From: Mycolicibacterium sphagni
GTDB taxonomy: Bacteria > Actinomycetota > Actinomycetes > Mycobacteriales > Mycobacteriaceae
Direction of reading: 5' to 3'
Length of the DNA: 64,000 nucleotides
Assembly (NCBI RefSeq): GCF_013337765.1
Contig: NZ_VBSB01000004.1
Coordinates: 84,816-148,815 of the forward strand
In this document: positions 55,349-64,000 of the stretch, piece by piece
How the letters are laid out: the number at the start of each line of letters is the position of its first letter
Numbering within the stretch: position 1 is the stretch's first letter
Translations under genes and position numbers: made by a program
The notes under the pieces: generated by a model
The model's input: only the letters and a program-made list of their open reading frames with translations
What the model was told of the DNA's origin: nothing
The model's database searches: none

Positions 55349-56487
55349 GGCTGACCGACCCCGGGCAACGCCGCGAACACCCCGGCCGCAGCGGCCGCCG
55401 ACGGGACGACCGACACGCTGACCGCCACGTCGAGCACGGTGATCGCGCGCCGCGCCGCCGGCGTGAGCCGCCACCGTCCGCCTTGTCTACACCACACCGC
55501 ACCGCTCCCCACGACGAGGAGGCCAGCGCACAACCAGGAGGTGCTCGCCGGCACGCTGATGGCACACAGGAGGACCAGTGAGGTCGCCGCAGCGCCGGAC
55601 GCAATCGCAAGCATGACAACGTGATACGGATCAATCTGGCGGCAGGCCCGCAACAATAACGCGGTACCGGCGACCGCGATGAAGCCCGCTGCGACGAAGG
55701 GCCGGACCGCGGTCACGGCGGTGACGCCGGCGCCCAGGGCCGCCGCTGCTGCTGCCGTCACGGTTAACACGGTCAGTCGACGATGAGCGGTTCTCGTTTT
55801 GCGGTCGAGCTCAGTACCGGCGGCCGACAGCCCGGCACTGTGGACCGACAGTCGCGCAGACACCGCCAATGTAGCCAGGGACGCCGTCGCGAGCATCGGA
55901 CCGCAGGCCGTCGTGGGCCACCAGCCCGCGACCGCGCCAACTGTCGCTACTGCAGCCGCCATCGCCACTGCCGCCAGCGGAAGGAAAACCAAAGGGGCAC
56001 AGTCCAACAGCCGCCAGGCGAACAGTGACGTCGCAGATGTCGCCGACATCGCCAGCAGGAAGCCCGGAAGACCGGGATGGCCCCGCACGAGGAGGATGAG
56101 AAGCACTGCCGTTGTCCAGCACAGCACGATCGAACCCGCCCGGCGGTTGGCGGCGGGCCACGAGGGACGCGTCAAGCTTGCCACCGTGTCGACGACCGCG
56201 GTACTCACGTCGACCGTGACCACCCGTGCCGGTCGAGCCGCCACCGAGGTGAGCATCAGCAGCTCGCCGTCGGGAATTGCGCATTGGGCGAGCGTCGCCG
56301 CCGCGTCGAGGACCTCTCCGGACACCCGCGTCAGGTGCGGCCCGGTGTCGGCGAAGTCGTCCTTGCCGATGAGGTCTACTACGGCGGGTATCAGTTCCGC
56401 GATCGGAACATGAGCGGGCAACGTGACGTCCGCCTCGTGATCGGCGGTGCGAATCGACACCCGGCACATCTCGTCGGTGGCAGCCAT
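55345..56487 (-). CDS. eccD4: ESX-4 membrane channel component EccD4
   Basis: A 380-residue protein from ATG 56487. The first 85 residues form the ubiquitin-like cytoplasmic domain of EccD (CRVSIRTADHEADVTLPAHV, IPAVVDLIG). About nine hydrophobic segments follow, against eleven usually described, and the protein is shorter than I recall for M. tuberculosis EccD4. The frame is intact and both ends look natural, so a shortened C-terminal half is more likely than a sequencing error. It is divergent from eccC4 with 92 bp between starts. Confidence 0.92.
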   Translation of the reverse strand: MAATDEMCRVSIRTADHEADVTLPAHVPIAELIPAVVDLIGKDDFADTGPHLTRVSGEVLDAAATLAQCAIPDGELLMLTSVAARPARVVTVDVSTAVVDTVASLTRPSWPAANRRAGSIVLCWTTAVLLILLVRGHPGLPGFLLAMSATSATSLFAWRLLDCAPLVFLPLAAVAMAAAVATVGAVAGWWPTTACGPMLATASLATLAVSARLSVHSAGLSAAGTELDRKTRTAHRRLTVLTVTAAAAAALGAGVTAVTAVRPFVAAGFIAVAGTALLLRACRQIDPYHVVMLAIASGAAATSLVLLCAISVPASTSWLCAGLLVVGSGAVWCRQGGRWRLTPAARRAITVLDVAVSVSVVPSAAAAAGVFAALPGVGQP

Positions 56488-56579
56488 GTCAGAGGACGCT
56501 AGCCAGCCTGGGAAGTCGCCGAACTCCTTTGTCCACAGGTGAATTGCCCACCGCGGTCGGCGGTGTCTACCGTCCCTGC

Positions 56580-59500
56580 ATGAATCGGCCCGCCCGGCTG
56601 GCACCACAGTTTCCGGTCAACGATCTGGTCGTCGAAGCGCTGCCGTACACCCCGTCGACCGGCGGGATATCGCGATTCGTGCCGGTGCTGGGTCTCGGCG
56701 CCCTGATGGGCGTCGGTGCACTTCTGTGGGGGTCGGGCATGGTCGCGCGCGGCCCGTCCACGGTGGCTTTTCCGGCGATGATGCTGGTATCGGCGGTGGG
56801 GATGGCGATGCACGCAGGCGCCCGGTGGTCCGGGGGAGGTCTCGACCACCAACGCAAGCGCTATCTGGCCGGCCTCGGTCGGCTCAGTGAGCAACTGTGC
56901 GAGACCGCCCGACATCAGCGGGCGTCGCTGCTGTGGGTACATCCGGCGCCGTCGTCGCTGTGGATGCTGATCGGCGGGACGCGGATGTGGGAGCGTGGGC
57001 AGGGGGACTCGGACTTCTGTCACGTCCGCGTCGGCGTCGGCCGGCAGAAGCTGGCCCGTCGCATCGTCGTTCCGCCCGTCGGCCCGGTCGACGAGCTGGA
57101 CCCGGTGACCGCTGATGCGTTGCGCCGCTTCGTCCACTGCCACACCACCCTCGACGATGCACCCATCGCGGTCGCCCTCGACCCGGTGCGGTTACTCCTG
57201 GTCGGTGGCGACGCGGAGGGCGGTCGCGCTCTCGTGCGCGCGATCGTCTGCCAGCTGGCTGTGCTGCACGGCCCCGACATCCTCCTGATCGCAGCGGTGG
57301 TCGGCCCAGGCCGCCGGCAGTACTGGGATTGGCTGAAATGGCTGCCGCACAACGTATGTCCGCATCGGGGTGAGTCGATGGTGTACGAAGCCGCTGCAGA
57401 CGTGCAGGCGCAGCGGCACCACGTCGTGCTGATCGTCGACGGCGCCGACCACCGAAGCCTCGCGAGGTCGGGAGTGACCGTCGTTGTCGTCGGGAACGAC
57501 GCTGATGACAGCACCGCACTTCGGCTGCACGTCGCCGGTGAGCGGCTCGCCGTGCGCAGCGGTGAGCGCATCGAGGAATTCGCGACCGTCGACGGTATGA
57601 CGATGCCGCAGGCGCGGTCCTGCGCCCGCCGCCTGGCCCGGTACCGAACTACTGACGCGGTGCCCGATGACCTGCAGCGCTGGGTGAGCGCGCTGGCCGT
57701 GACGGATCTTGCTCCGTTGCGGGTTGCACTCGGCACCTCGGCAGCCGGTGATCTCGTCCACCTCGATATCAAGGAGGCGGCCGACGGTGGGCACGGCCCG
57801 CACGGACTGTGCATCGGTGCGACCGGGTCGGGGAAATCGGAACTCTTGCGCACCATCGTCGCGGGGATGATCGCCCGCCATTCACCCGACGACCTCAACC
57901 TGGTGCTCATCGACTTCAAGGGCGGGGCAACGTTCCTTGGTCTGGAGGGCGTGCCGCACGTCGCCGCCGTCATCACCAATCTCGCCGACGAGGCGCACTT
58001 GGTGGCGCGCGCGAAAGAGGCGCTCGGCGGTGAAATCCACCGCCGTCAAGCATTGTTGCGGCGCGCGGGCAATGCCGTCAATCTCGTGTCCTATCGACGC
58101 CATCGGGGTATCGACCCCACACTTCCGGACTTGCCGACACTGTTCATCGTCATCGACGAGTTCGCCGAATTGCTCACTCAGCAGCCAGAGTTCGCCGATC
58201 TATTCACCATGATCGGGCGTGTCGGCCGGTCGCTCGGGGTGCATCTGCTTCTGGCCAGCCAGCGACTGGATGAGGGACGGCTGCGCGGTCTCGAGTCGCA
58301 CCTGTCCTACCGCATCTGCCTGAAAACCTCGACGGCGGCGGAATCCCGAGCCGTGCTGGGCGTGGCGGACGCCGCCGAGCTCCCCACCACCCCGGGCGCG
58401 GCGATCCTTCGCACCGGCGACGGCCGTCTCACTCACTTCCAGGCCAGCTATCTCGGCGGTTCGGCGCGTGCCGCCACACCGTCAAATCCGGCTGTGCGAC
58501 TGTTTACCTCGGTGCCCGCCGCGCCTCCGGAGACCGGTGCCGGAGCCGGCCCGACCGCACTGGACATGATCGTCGATCGGTTTCGTGGCCAGGACACCTC
58601 GGCTCATCAGGTGTGGTTGCCTCCGCTGACACGGTCGCCGCACCTTTCGGAACTGGACAGTGTCGCCGGGGGAGAGCTCAGCGTGGTGGTCGGCCTGGTC
58701 GATCTGCCGTTTGAACAGCGGCGTGCCCCGATGGTCGTCGAGCTCGGCGGTGCGGGCGGCAATGTCGCGGTGGTGGGTGCACCCCAGAGCGGCAAGTCCA
58801 CCGCGGTGTGCACCATGATCACCGCGCTGGCCACGCGCCATGATCCACACCGAATCCAGTTCTACTGTCTCGACTTCGGCGGCGGGGCGCTCGAGGGGCT
58901 ACGACGTCTGCCCCACGTGGGGTCGGTGGGGACCCGCCGGGAACGGGAATTGGTGCAGCGCAGTGTCAGCCATGTCGGCGCGATTCTGAGTGCTCGCGAA
59001 TCTCGTTGTGAAACCGACATTTACGGCGATGTGTTCCTGGTCGTGGACGGGTGGTCGACCCTGCGAGAGGAGTTCCCCGATCTCGAGGCGACGATCACCG
59101 GCCTCGCCGCCCGGGGCTTGTCGTTCGGTGTCCACGTGATCCTCACCGCGGGACGGTGGGCCGACATCCGACCGGCTCTGAAGGATCAGATCGGCACCAG
59201 AGTCGAACTGCGACTGGGTGATCCGATTGATTCCGACGTGGACCGCAAGCAGGCTTCGGCGGTCCCGATCGACAGGCCCGGGCGGGGTATCACCCGCGAG
59301 AGTCAGCACTTCCTGATCGCGATGCCGGACGATGTCGACGCGGTCCATGCGGGTTCGTGGCGTGCCCCACCCGTTCGCTTGCTGCCCACGCTGGTCGAGC
59401 ACTCGGCCGTGGTCGACCAAGCCGGCGCCGACATAGAACGGGTCCTGCTCGGCCTCGGCGAAGACCGCCTCGAACCGGTTGCTCTCGACTTCAGCCGGCA

Positions 59501-60122
59501 GCCGCACCTGCTGATTCTCGGCGACCCCGACTGCGGGAAGACCGCGGCGTTGCGAGCACTGTGTGGTGAGATCGTGCGCGCAGCAATAGCTCGCCCGGCT
59601 TCGCTGTTCGTCGTTGACTATCGTCGCGGCCTGCTCGGTGTCGCTGAATCGCAGCACCTGCTCGGCTACGCATTCTCTCCCAACAGCCTCGCTGATCGAT
59701 TGCCTGAGCTGATTGCGGTGTTGCACAGCAGATTACCCGCTGCCGATACTTCGATCGAGCAGCTCAAGACCAGATCGTGGTGGACCGGGCCGGAGGTCTT
59801 TGTCGTCGTCGACGACTACGACGTCGTCTCCGCGACATCATCGGACGCACTGATTTCGCTGCTCGCGCTCCTGCCGCACGCCACCGATATCGGGCTGCAC
59901 CTCATCCTGGCGCGTCGGTGCGCCGGATCGGCGCGCGCGATGTTCGAGCCGCTTCTCGCGCACCTGCGCGACAGTGGCTGCGCCGGTCTGTTGATGAGTG
60001 GAAGCCCCGAGGAAGGCAGTCTGATCGGCCATCACCGGGCGGTTGTGCAGCCGCCAGGGCGCGGCATGCTGGTGACCCGCTCGGCGGCGCAACGGGTCCA
60101 GGTCGGCTGGTGCCCGCCGTGA
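56580..60122 (+). CDS. eccC4: ESX-4 FtsK/SpoIIIE ATPase EccC4
   Basis: A 1180-residue motor protein from ATG 56580 (an upstream GTG 56529 is possible). Two membrane segments lie at about 38-80, then a DUF-type stalk, then three FtsK-like ATPase domains with Walker A motifs GATGSGKSELLRT (near 414), GAPQSGKSTAV (near 733) and GDPDCGKTAAL (near 981). Walker B-like strands are LVLIDFKGG/FIVIDEFAEL, VFLVVDGWS and VFVVVDDYD. All three ATPases sit in one chain, as usual for EccC4. It drives export of EsxU/EsxT-type substrates. Confidence 0.97.
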   Translation: MNRPARLAPQFPVNDLVVEALPYTPSTGGISRFVPVLGLGALMGVGALLWGSGMVARGPSTVAFPAMMLVSAVGMAMHAGARWSGGGLDHQRKRYLAGLGRLSEQLCETARHQRASLLWVHPAPSSLWMLIGGTRMWERGQGDSDFCHVRVGVGRQKLARRIVVPPVGPVDELDPVTADALRRFVHCHTTLDDAPIAVALDPVRLLLVGGDAEGGRALVRAIVCQLAVLHGPDILLIAAVVGPGRRQYWDWLKWLPHNVCPHRGESMVYEAAADVQAQRHHVVLIVDGADHRSLARSGVTVVVVGNDADDSTALRLHVAGERLAVRSGERIEEFATVDGMTMPQARSCARRLARYRTTDAVPDDLQRWVSALAVTDLAPLRVALGTSAAGDLVHLDIKEAADGGHGPHGLCIGATGSGKSELLRTIVAGMIARHSPDDLNLVLIDFKGGATFLGLEGVPHVAAVITNLADEAHLVARAKEALGGEIHRRQALLRRAGNAVNLVSYRRHRGIDPTLPDLPTLFIVIDEFAELLTQQPEFADLFTMIGRVGRSLGVHLLLASQRLDEGRLRGLESHLSYRICLKTSTAAESRAVLGVADAAELPTTPGAAILRTGDGRLTHFQASYLGGSARAATPSNPAVRLFTSVPAAPPETGAGAGPTALDMIVDRFRGQDTSAHQVWLPPLTRSPHLSELDSVAGGELSVVVGLVDLPFEQRRAPMVVELGGAGGNVAVVGAPQSGKSTAVCTMITALATRHDPHRIQFYCLDFGGGALEGLRRLPHVGSVGTRRERELVQRSVSHVGAILSARESRCETDIYGDVFLVVDGWSTLREEFPDLEATITGLAARGLSFGVHVILTAGRWADIRPALKDQIGTRVELRLGDPIDSDVDRKQASAVPIDRPGRGITRESQHFLIAMPDDVDAVHAGSWRAPPVRLLPTLVEHSAVVDQAGADIERVLLGLGEDRLEPVALDFSRQPHLLILGDPDCGKTAALRALCGEIVRAAIARPASLFVVDYRRGLLGVAESQHLLGYAFSPNSLADRLPELIAVLHSRLPAADTSIEQLKTRSWWTGPEVFVVVDDYDVVSATSSDALISLLALLPHATDIGLHLILARRCAGSARAMFEPLLAHLRDSGCAGLLMSGSPEEGSLIGHHRAVVQPPGRGMLVTRSAAQRVQVGWCPP

Positions 60123-61270
60123 TCAGCGCGGCGCTGGAGATCGGCCCAGCGGCGGTGTTGCCTGCTCGCGGGGCGATCCCGGCGGAGCTGGCCACCGCGG
60201 CACTGGCCGGTATCGACGACACGACGGTCTTGTTGCGGGAGCGGCCCGTTGCCGTCACTGAGCTGTTGGGGCGGGTCGTCCAGATGGCCGTCGAAACGGA
60301 CTGTGAATCGCTCACTGTCGTGCACCCCTCGTGGTGGCCACAGCATCGGGTGGCGCGCGTCGTCGAGGCGGCCGCGACGGTCGTCACCGACGTCCGCACA
60401 CTGTCGCGATCGGCGGTGATCGCGGGCAGCGATCCGGCCACCGTTATCGAGATCGCCGACGACCTTGTGGCGATCAGTGCGCCAGCCGAGCCGCCAGTGA
60501 TCATGGCCCGCACCGACGACCCGGGTGCCATCGCTCAGGCCGTCGGGAGCGAAGCCGGTACGCGGGTGTTTATCGATGCTCCGCAGGGAGTGCCCGGCGC
60601 GGCCGAGTATGCCCGCGACGTATCGGCGGCTCTGCGTCAGCAGGGCCTGGTCGCCAGCCTAGCTGGGATCGGCGATATCGCGCCGCCGGCGTCCGCGCCC
60701 GAACCTCTAGCGGTGCCAGTGCCACGACGTCGGCGGGCTCCGGTACTCGCGATAGCCTCATTGACCCTGATGCTCTGCGCAATTGGAGTCACTGTGGCCA
60801 GGACCCACGCTCCGGCGCCCGCCCCCGACGCTGTCGATGTTGTCGAAGGTCGTGTCACCCTGCGCATCCCGACCCATTGGGCGCTCACCCGAATCACCGC
60901 TGGGCCGGGATCGCGGCGTATCCAGGCCAGCTCGCCGACAGAACCGAATGTCGCTGTGCATGTCACTCAATCATATGCTCCCGGTGAAACATTGGACCGA
61001 ACCGCGGACGTGCTGCGGCAGGCTGTCGCCGAGCAACCTGCCGGCGTGTTCGTCGACTTCAATCCCGCCGACCACCGCGGTGGACGCCCCGCCGTCACCT
61101 ACCGCGAGGTCCGGGTCGGCCGGGACATCCGCTGGACGGTGGTACTCGACGGGTCGACCCGGATCAGTGTGGGATGCCAGAGCGCTGCGGGCCGTGAGGA
61201 TACGGTCGCGCAGGTGTGCGACAGCGCGATCGAGTCAGCCCGCGAATTGGTGGGAACCAAAGGTGGCTAG
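60119..61270 (+). CDS. Type VII secretion-associated protein, Rv3446c family
   Basis: A 383-residue protein starting at GTG 60119, which overlaps the eccC4 stop as GTGA (GTG 60110 is an in-frame alternative). Residues about 1-195 form an actin-like or regulatory domain (IGPAAVLPARGAIPAELATA). A membrane segment follows (VLAIASLTLMLCAIGVTVA, about 208-226). The C-terminal domain (VVEGRVTLRIPTHWALTRIT to the end) is the part defining TIGR03931. It always accompanies ESX-4. Role unknown; an accessory envelope component is likely. Confidence 0.9.
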   Translation: MISAALEIGPAAVLPARGAIPAELATAALAGIDDTTVLLRERPVAVTELLGRVVQMAVETDCESLTVVHPSWWPQHRVARVVEAAATVVTDVRTLSRSAVIAGSDPATVIEIADDLVAISAPAEPPVIMARTDDPGAIAQAVGSEAGTRVFIDAPQGVPGAAEYARDVSAALRQQGLVASLAGIGDIAPPASAPEPLAVPVPRRRRAPVLAIASLTLMLCAIGVTVARTHAPAPAPDAVDVVEGRVTLRIPTHWALTRITAGPGSRRIQASSPTEPNVAVHVTQSYAPGETLDRTADVLRQAVAEQPAGVFVDFNPADHRGGRPAVTYREVRVGRDIRWTVVLDGSTRISVGCQSAAGREDTVAQVCDSAIESARELVGTKGG

Positions 61271-61321
61271 CCAACGTCGAATTCATTGTCAGCGTGTACA
61301 ACTCAAACGTAAGGACGGACC

Positions 61322-61630
61322 GTGACGACTCTGAGCGCGGACTTCGATCTCATGCGCACCGCCGCCGCTGCTGCCGACACTCGCAACGACGAGATCCGGG
61401 TTCTGTTGCAGGGCTTCATCACCCGAATGGAGTCGGTGCCGCCGACAGTGTGGGGCGGGCTGGCGGCGGCACGGTTCAAGACCGTTGTCGCGCACTGGAA
61501 CAACGAGTCCACCAGGCTATCCAATGCCCTGGCCGGGATCGCCGACACGATCCGGAACAACGAACACGAACTGCGTGAGGCGGCGCAGCTACATGCGCAG
61601 CGCATCGCCGATGTGACTGCCGATCTCTAG
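61322..61630 (+). CDS. esxU: ESX-4 WXG100 protein EsxU
   Basis: A 102-residue protein from GTG 61322. It is all-helical with the WXG turn as [14 protein letters not shown] in the middle and matches what I remember of EsxU at [20 protein letters not shown] and [20 protein letters not shown]. It should pair with EsxT as a heterodimer exported by ESX-4. It lies 15 bp upstream of esxT. Confidence 0.95.
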   Translation: MTTLSADFDLMRTAAAAADTRNDEIRVLLQGFITRMESVPPTVWGGLAAARFKTVVAHWNNESTRLSNALAGIADTIRNNEHELREAAQLHAQRIADVTADL

Positions 61631-61645
61631 CGAAGGAGCGTGACC

Positions 61646-61939
61646 GTGGACCCAGTGCTTTCCTACAATTTTGCCGAGATCGACGCGGCGGTGCTCGCGG
61701 ACATCCAGGGCACGTCGGCCCGGCTCGGCGCTGCGCTCGATGACCTCAGCCGACAGATCGCACCGCTGCGGGAGGTGTGGACGGCCGATGCCGCGGCCGC
61801 CTACCAGGCCGAGCAGGCGAGTTGGCAGCAGGCCGCATCCGCGTTGCACGACATCCTCGTGCGCCTGGGCACCGCGGTGCGTGACGGGGCGGCCGACGTC
61901 GCTGATGCCGATCGCCGCGCCGCGGGAATGTGGGGCTGA
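61646..61939 (+). CDS. esxT: ESX-4 WXG100-like protein EsxT
   Basis: A 97-residue protein. I choose GTG 61646 because AAGGAG (61633-61638) then has a 7-nt spacing; GTG 61640 would be too close. It begins MDPVLSYNFAEIDAAVLAD; the turn is LREVWTADAAAAYQAEQ, which lacks the glycine of WXG as does EsxT elsewhere. The C terminus VADADRRAAGMWG carries no clear YXXXD/E signal. Partner of EsxU. Confidence 0.94.
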   Translation: MDPVLSYNFAEIDAAVLADIQGTSARLGAALDDLSRQIAPLREVWTADAAAAYQAEQASWQQAASALHDILVRLGTAVRDGAADVADADRRAAGMWG

Positions 61940-62005
61940 CCGCTTACCGAACTCTGTGCGGCCCCTGCGGAGGAGAGCCGTGGGGTCGCACAGTCCACGC
62001 ACCGT

Positions 62006-62040
62006 CCCGGCGTCATGGCAACCCCCACCATGACGTCGGG
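62006..62040 (+). terminator. Candidate terminator downstream of esxT
   Basis: Arms 62006-62018 (CCCGGCGTCATGG) and 62028-62040 (CCATGACGTCGGG) pair over 13 positions with one G-T wobble around a 9-nt loop. It lies 66 bp after the esxT stop and before the next gene. No T-run follows. It may end the ESX-4 transcript. Confidence 0.45.
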
Positions 62041-62161
62041 GCGGTCGTGTTCGCCCTCCTGGTGGGTGAAGAGAGCAACGAGCGCATCACCGCGCCGGAT
62101 GTGGCGTAACGTGGCCGCACACGCGCAGGTCGGGGTGATCGCGCGAGGAGTGTGATCGCCG

Positions 62162-63457
62162 ATGGGCACAGCCAGAACACCGCGAGCCGGGGCCGGTGGC
62201 CCGCGGCCGTCGGCGCTGCTGCGTGCGGTCCACGAGCTGTTCGTCGCCGGTGAGGTCGACGGCTCCTACCTGGAATCCAGCTCGCTGCGGCCGATCGTTG
62301 CCAAGAGCTGGCAGCGCAGCCTGGCCAAGGGCGTCGACCCCGACGGTGCGGCTCAACCCTCGCCGGTCGGTGAGGAACTTGCCCGGCTGCGTGAGGCGCA
62401 TCCGCTGGCCCCGGCACTACCGGTCATCCGGCGACTGCTCGTCGATGACGCGGCCGGTTCCGGGGTGGTGGTCGCGGTGACCGGCGCCGACGGCACCCTG
62501 CTCTGGGTGGAGGGCGACCGCAACGCCCGGCGCCGCGCGGAGGCGATGAACTTCGTGCCCGGCGCGGACTGGAGCGAACGCGGCGCGGGCACCAACGCGC
62601 CAGGAACCGCCCTGGCCGTCGATGCTGAGCTGCAGATTCACGGCTCCGAACACTTCTCCCGCATGGTGCAGCCGTGGAGCTGCACGGCGGTGCCCGTCCA
62701 CGACCCGACCACCGGCGCCCTGCTCGGCGCCCTCGACCTGACTGGCGGATCGCGGGTGGCCACCCCGCAGGCGCTGGCCCTGGTCCGCGCCACCGTCGTC
62801 GCCGTCGAAAGCCACTTGGCCCTGATGCGGTTGACCGGCGCTGCGGTCGAGACGGCGCCGCGGCGACCGCGGCTGGCGGTGCTCGGCTCCGAACGGCCGC
62901 GCTGGCTGGTCACCGACGAGTTCGGGCACCTGCGCGCCACCCCGTTGACCGGCAGGCACGCCGACATTCTGGTGCTGCTGAGCCGTCACCCCGAAGGGCT
63001 CAGCGCCGATCACCTGGCCATGCTGCTCGACGACAAGGACCTCGACGTCGTGACGGTGCGCGCCGAGATGTCGCGTCTGCGCAAGGTCGTCGGTGCGGAG
63101 GTGATCGACTCACGGCCCTACCGGCTGCTGATCCCGATCACCACCGACATCGGCGAGGTGGACGAGGCACTCGACGCCGGCAATGTGACGGCCGCCCTCG
63201 ACCGCTATCCGGGACCTCTTCTGCCCCAATCGATCTCACCGGCGGTCGGGCGGCTGCGCACCGAGCTGACGATGACACTGCGGGCTGCGGTGCTGGCCAC
63301 CGGCGATCCCGTTGTGTTGCGCCGGTGGCTGAACAGCCCCGACGGACGCGACGACCGGGATGGTTGGCGAGCGCTGCACGACGGCACGCTGCCCGGCTCG
63401 GTGCAGCAGGCCCAAGCCCACGGCAAGCTCGCGGGACTGGACATCGACCTGGCGTGA
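62162..63457 (+). CDS. GAF-domain transcriptional regulator next to aldehyde dehydrogenase
   Basis: A 431-residue protein from ATG 62162 with AGGAG upstream. It resembles the N-terminal half of AcoR-type regulators: a leading helical region (SSLRPIVAKSWQRSLAKGVD), a GAF domain (about 85-215, AMNFVPGADWSERGAGTNAP, AVPVHDPTTGALLGALDLTG) and a C-terminal winged-helix region (LTGRHADILVLLSRHPEGLS, VRAEMSRLRKVVG). The sigma-54 ATPase of true AcoR is absent, as expected in mycobacteria. Its position suggests it controls the aldehyde dehydrogenase gene that follows. Confidence 0.88.
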   Translation: MGTARTPRAGAGGPRPSALLRAVHELFVAGEVDGSYLESSSLRPIVAKSWQRSLAKGVDPDGAAQPSPVGEELARLREAHPLAPALPVIRRLLVDDAAGSGVVVAVTGADGTLLWVEGDRNARRRAEAMNFVPGADWSERGAGTNAPGTALAVDAELQIHGSEHFSRMVQPWSCTAVPVHDPTTGALLGALDLTGGSRVATPQALALVRATVVAVESHLALMRLTGAAVETAPRRPRLAVLGSERPRWLVTDEFGHLRATPLTGRHADILVLLSRHPEGLSADHLAMLLDDKDLDVVTVRAEMSRLRKVVGAEVIDSRPYRLLIPITTDIGEVDEALDAGNVTAALDRYPGPLLPQSISPAVGRLRTELTMTLRAAVLATGDPVVLRRWLNSPDGRDDRDGWRALHDGTLPGSVQQAQAHGKLAGLDIDLA

Positions 63458-63459
63458 AC

Positions 63460-63479
63460 GTTGCACGATTGCGTGCAAC
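63460..63479. promoter_or_regulatory. Perfect inverted repeat, candidate operator for the aldehyde dehydrogenase gene
   Basis: GTTGCACGATTGCGTGCAAC has two perfect 8-bp arms around a 4-bp centre; a further half-like GCTGCAAC follows at about 63483-63490. It starts 3 bp after the regulator gene and 77 bp before the dehydrogenase start, a fitting place for activator binding. It could also form a weak terminator. Confidence 0.55.
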
Positions 63480-63555
63480 CGTGCTGCAACCCCGTACTGC
63501 CTAGTTTCAGTGACGACCGACACACTTCGTCGTCTTGAACAGGCAGGAGAATGCC

Positions 63556-64000
63556 ATGACTGTATATGCGAGGCCCGGGGCGGAAGGCTCCGTGATGTCG
63601 TTTGCGGCCCGGTACGAGAACTTCATCGGCGGTGACTGGGTTGCTCCGGTGGGTGGTCAGTATTTTGAGAACCGCACGCCGGTGACCGGTGAGGTGTTCT
63701 GTGAGGTGGCCCGTTCGACCGACGCCGACATCGACAAGGCCTTGGATGCCGCGCACGCCGCGGCGCCGGCGTGGGGGAAGACCTCGCCCGCCGAGCGTGC
63801 GGTGATGCTCAACAAGATCGCCGATCGTATCGAGGCCAATCTGGAGTCGATCGCGCTGGCCGAGTCGTGGGACAACGGCAAGCCGATCCGGGAAACGCTG
63901 GCCGCCGATATTCCGTTGGCGGTGGACCATTTCCGCTACTTCGCCGCCGCGATCCGCGCCCAGGAAGGCTCCCTCTCGCAGATCGACGAGGACACTGTCG
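63556..64000 (+). CDS. Aldehyde dehydrogenase, N-terminal part (3' end outside window)
   Basis: From ATG 63556 with GGCAGGAG upstream; 148 codons are visible. The sequence [60 protein letters not shown] and [20 protein letters not shown] is the start of the NAD-dependent aldehyde dehydrogenase superfamily, of the AldB/ExaC acetaldehyde type. Catalytic Cys and Glu lie beyond the window. The adjacent GAF regulator and operator suggest induction by an alcohol or aldehyde. Confidence 0.95.
   Translation, partial: MTVYARPGAEGSVMSFAARYENFIGGDWVAPVGGQYFENRTPVTGEVFCEVARSTDADIDKALDAAHAAAPAWGKTSPAERAVMLNKIADRIEANLESIALAESWDNGKPIRETLAADIPLAVDHFRYFAAAIRAQEGSLSQIDEDTV

Noticed and set aside
52709..61939. 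ESX-4 locus as a novel secretion system
   Set aside because: Gene content and orientation match the known ESX-4 locus; only the short EccD4 and the neighbours are worth noting.

Overview
The window is high-GC DNA from a mycobacterium, most likely a fast-growing Mycolicibacterium-type species. This rests on gene content and order: mfd-mazG-lpqU-eno-ftsB-DUF501-ppx, the infA-rpmJ-rpsM-rpsK-rpsD-rpoA-rplQ-truA block, cutinase-like lipases, an ESX-4 type VII secretion locus, F420-dependent oxidoreductases, and many GTG starts and 1-4 bp gene overlaps. Gene order compared with M. tuberculosis is from memory and was not searched.

Layout. 1-4.6 kb: tail of a TetR-like regulator, a lone GAF protein, mfd. 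4.6-13.6 kb: mazG; the iron-uptake operon efeU-efeO-efeB (minus strand) behind two tandem IdeR/DtxR-like boxes; lpqU, eno, ftsB, a DUF501 gene and ppx. 13.6-22.6 kb: a DUF4383 membrane protein; a previously untracked 36-residue Cys/His-rich peptide gene with its own promoter, a perfect CRP-type palindrome and a terminator; then a collinear kdp potassium operon (27-aa small protein, kdpF, A, B, C, D, E, all minus strand) whose KdpC carries a large insertion. 22.6-24.6 kb: two overlapping paralogues of the LysA-type PLP barrel that lack the catalytic lysine. 24.6-27.2 kb: three tandem F420-dependent luciferase-like oxidoreductases. 27.2-30.5 kb: an operon of a receiver-domain/flavoprotein fusion and a histidine kinase with a cyclic-nucleotide-binding domain. 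30.5-35.4 kb: the infA to truA translation and transcription block. 35.4-38.2 kb: four tandem cutinase-family genes.

38.3-52.7 kb is accessory. It holds an EamA exporter divergent from a CGNR zinc-finger protein, a saccharopine-dehydrogenase-like reductase, and a tightly organised divergent cassette. The minus arm of the cassette encodes two unknown proteins, a class III cyclase/AAA/TPR regulator and a phytoene-desaturase-like FAD enzyme, all coupled. The plus arm encodes an unknown protein and a polyprenyl diphosphate synthase, also coupled. I regard this cassette as the best candidate for an undescribed system. Next to it lies a WXG-like/DUF1023 hydrolase with a lipoprotein partner.

52.7-61.9 kb is the complete ESX-4 set: eccB4, mycP4, eccD4, eccC4, the Rv3446c-family gene, esxU, esxT. 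62.2-64 kb is a GAF-domain regulator and the start of an aldehyde dehydrogenase, with a perfect 8-bp inverted repeat between them. I saw no rRNA, tRNA, CRISPR array, insertion sequence or prophage.
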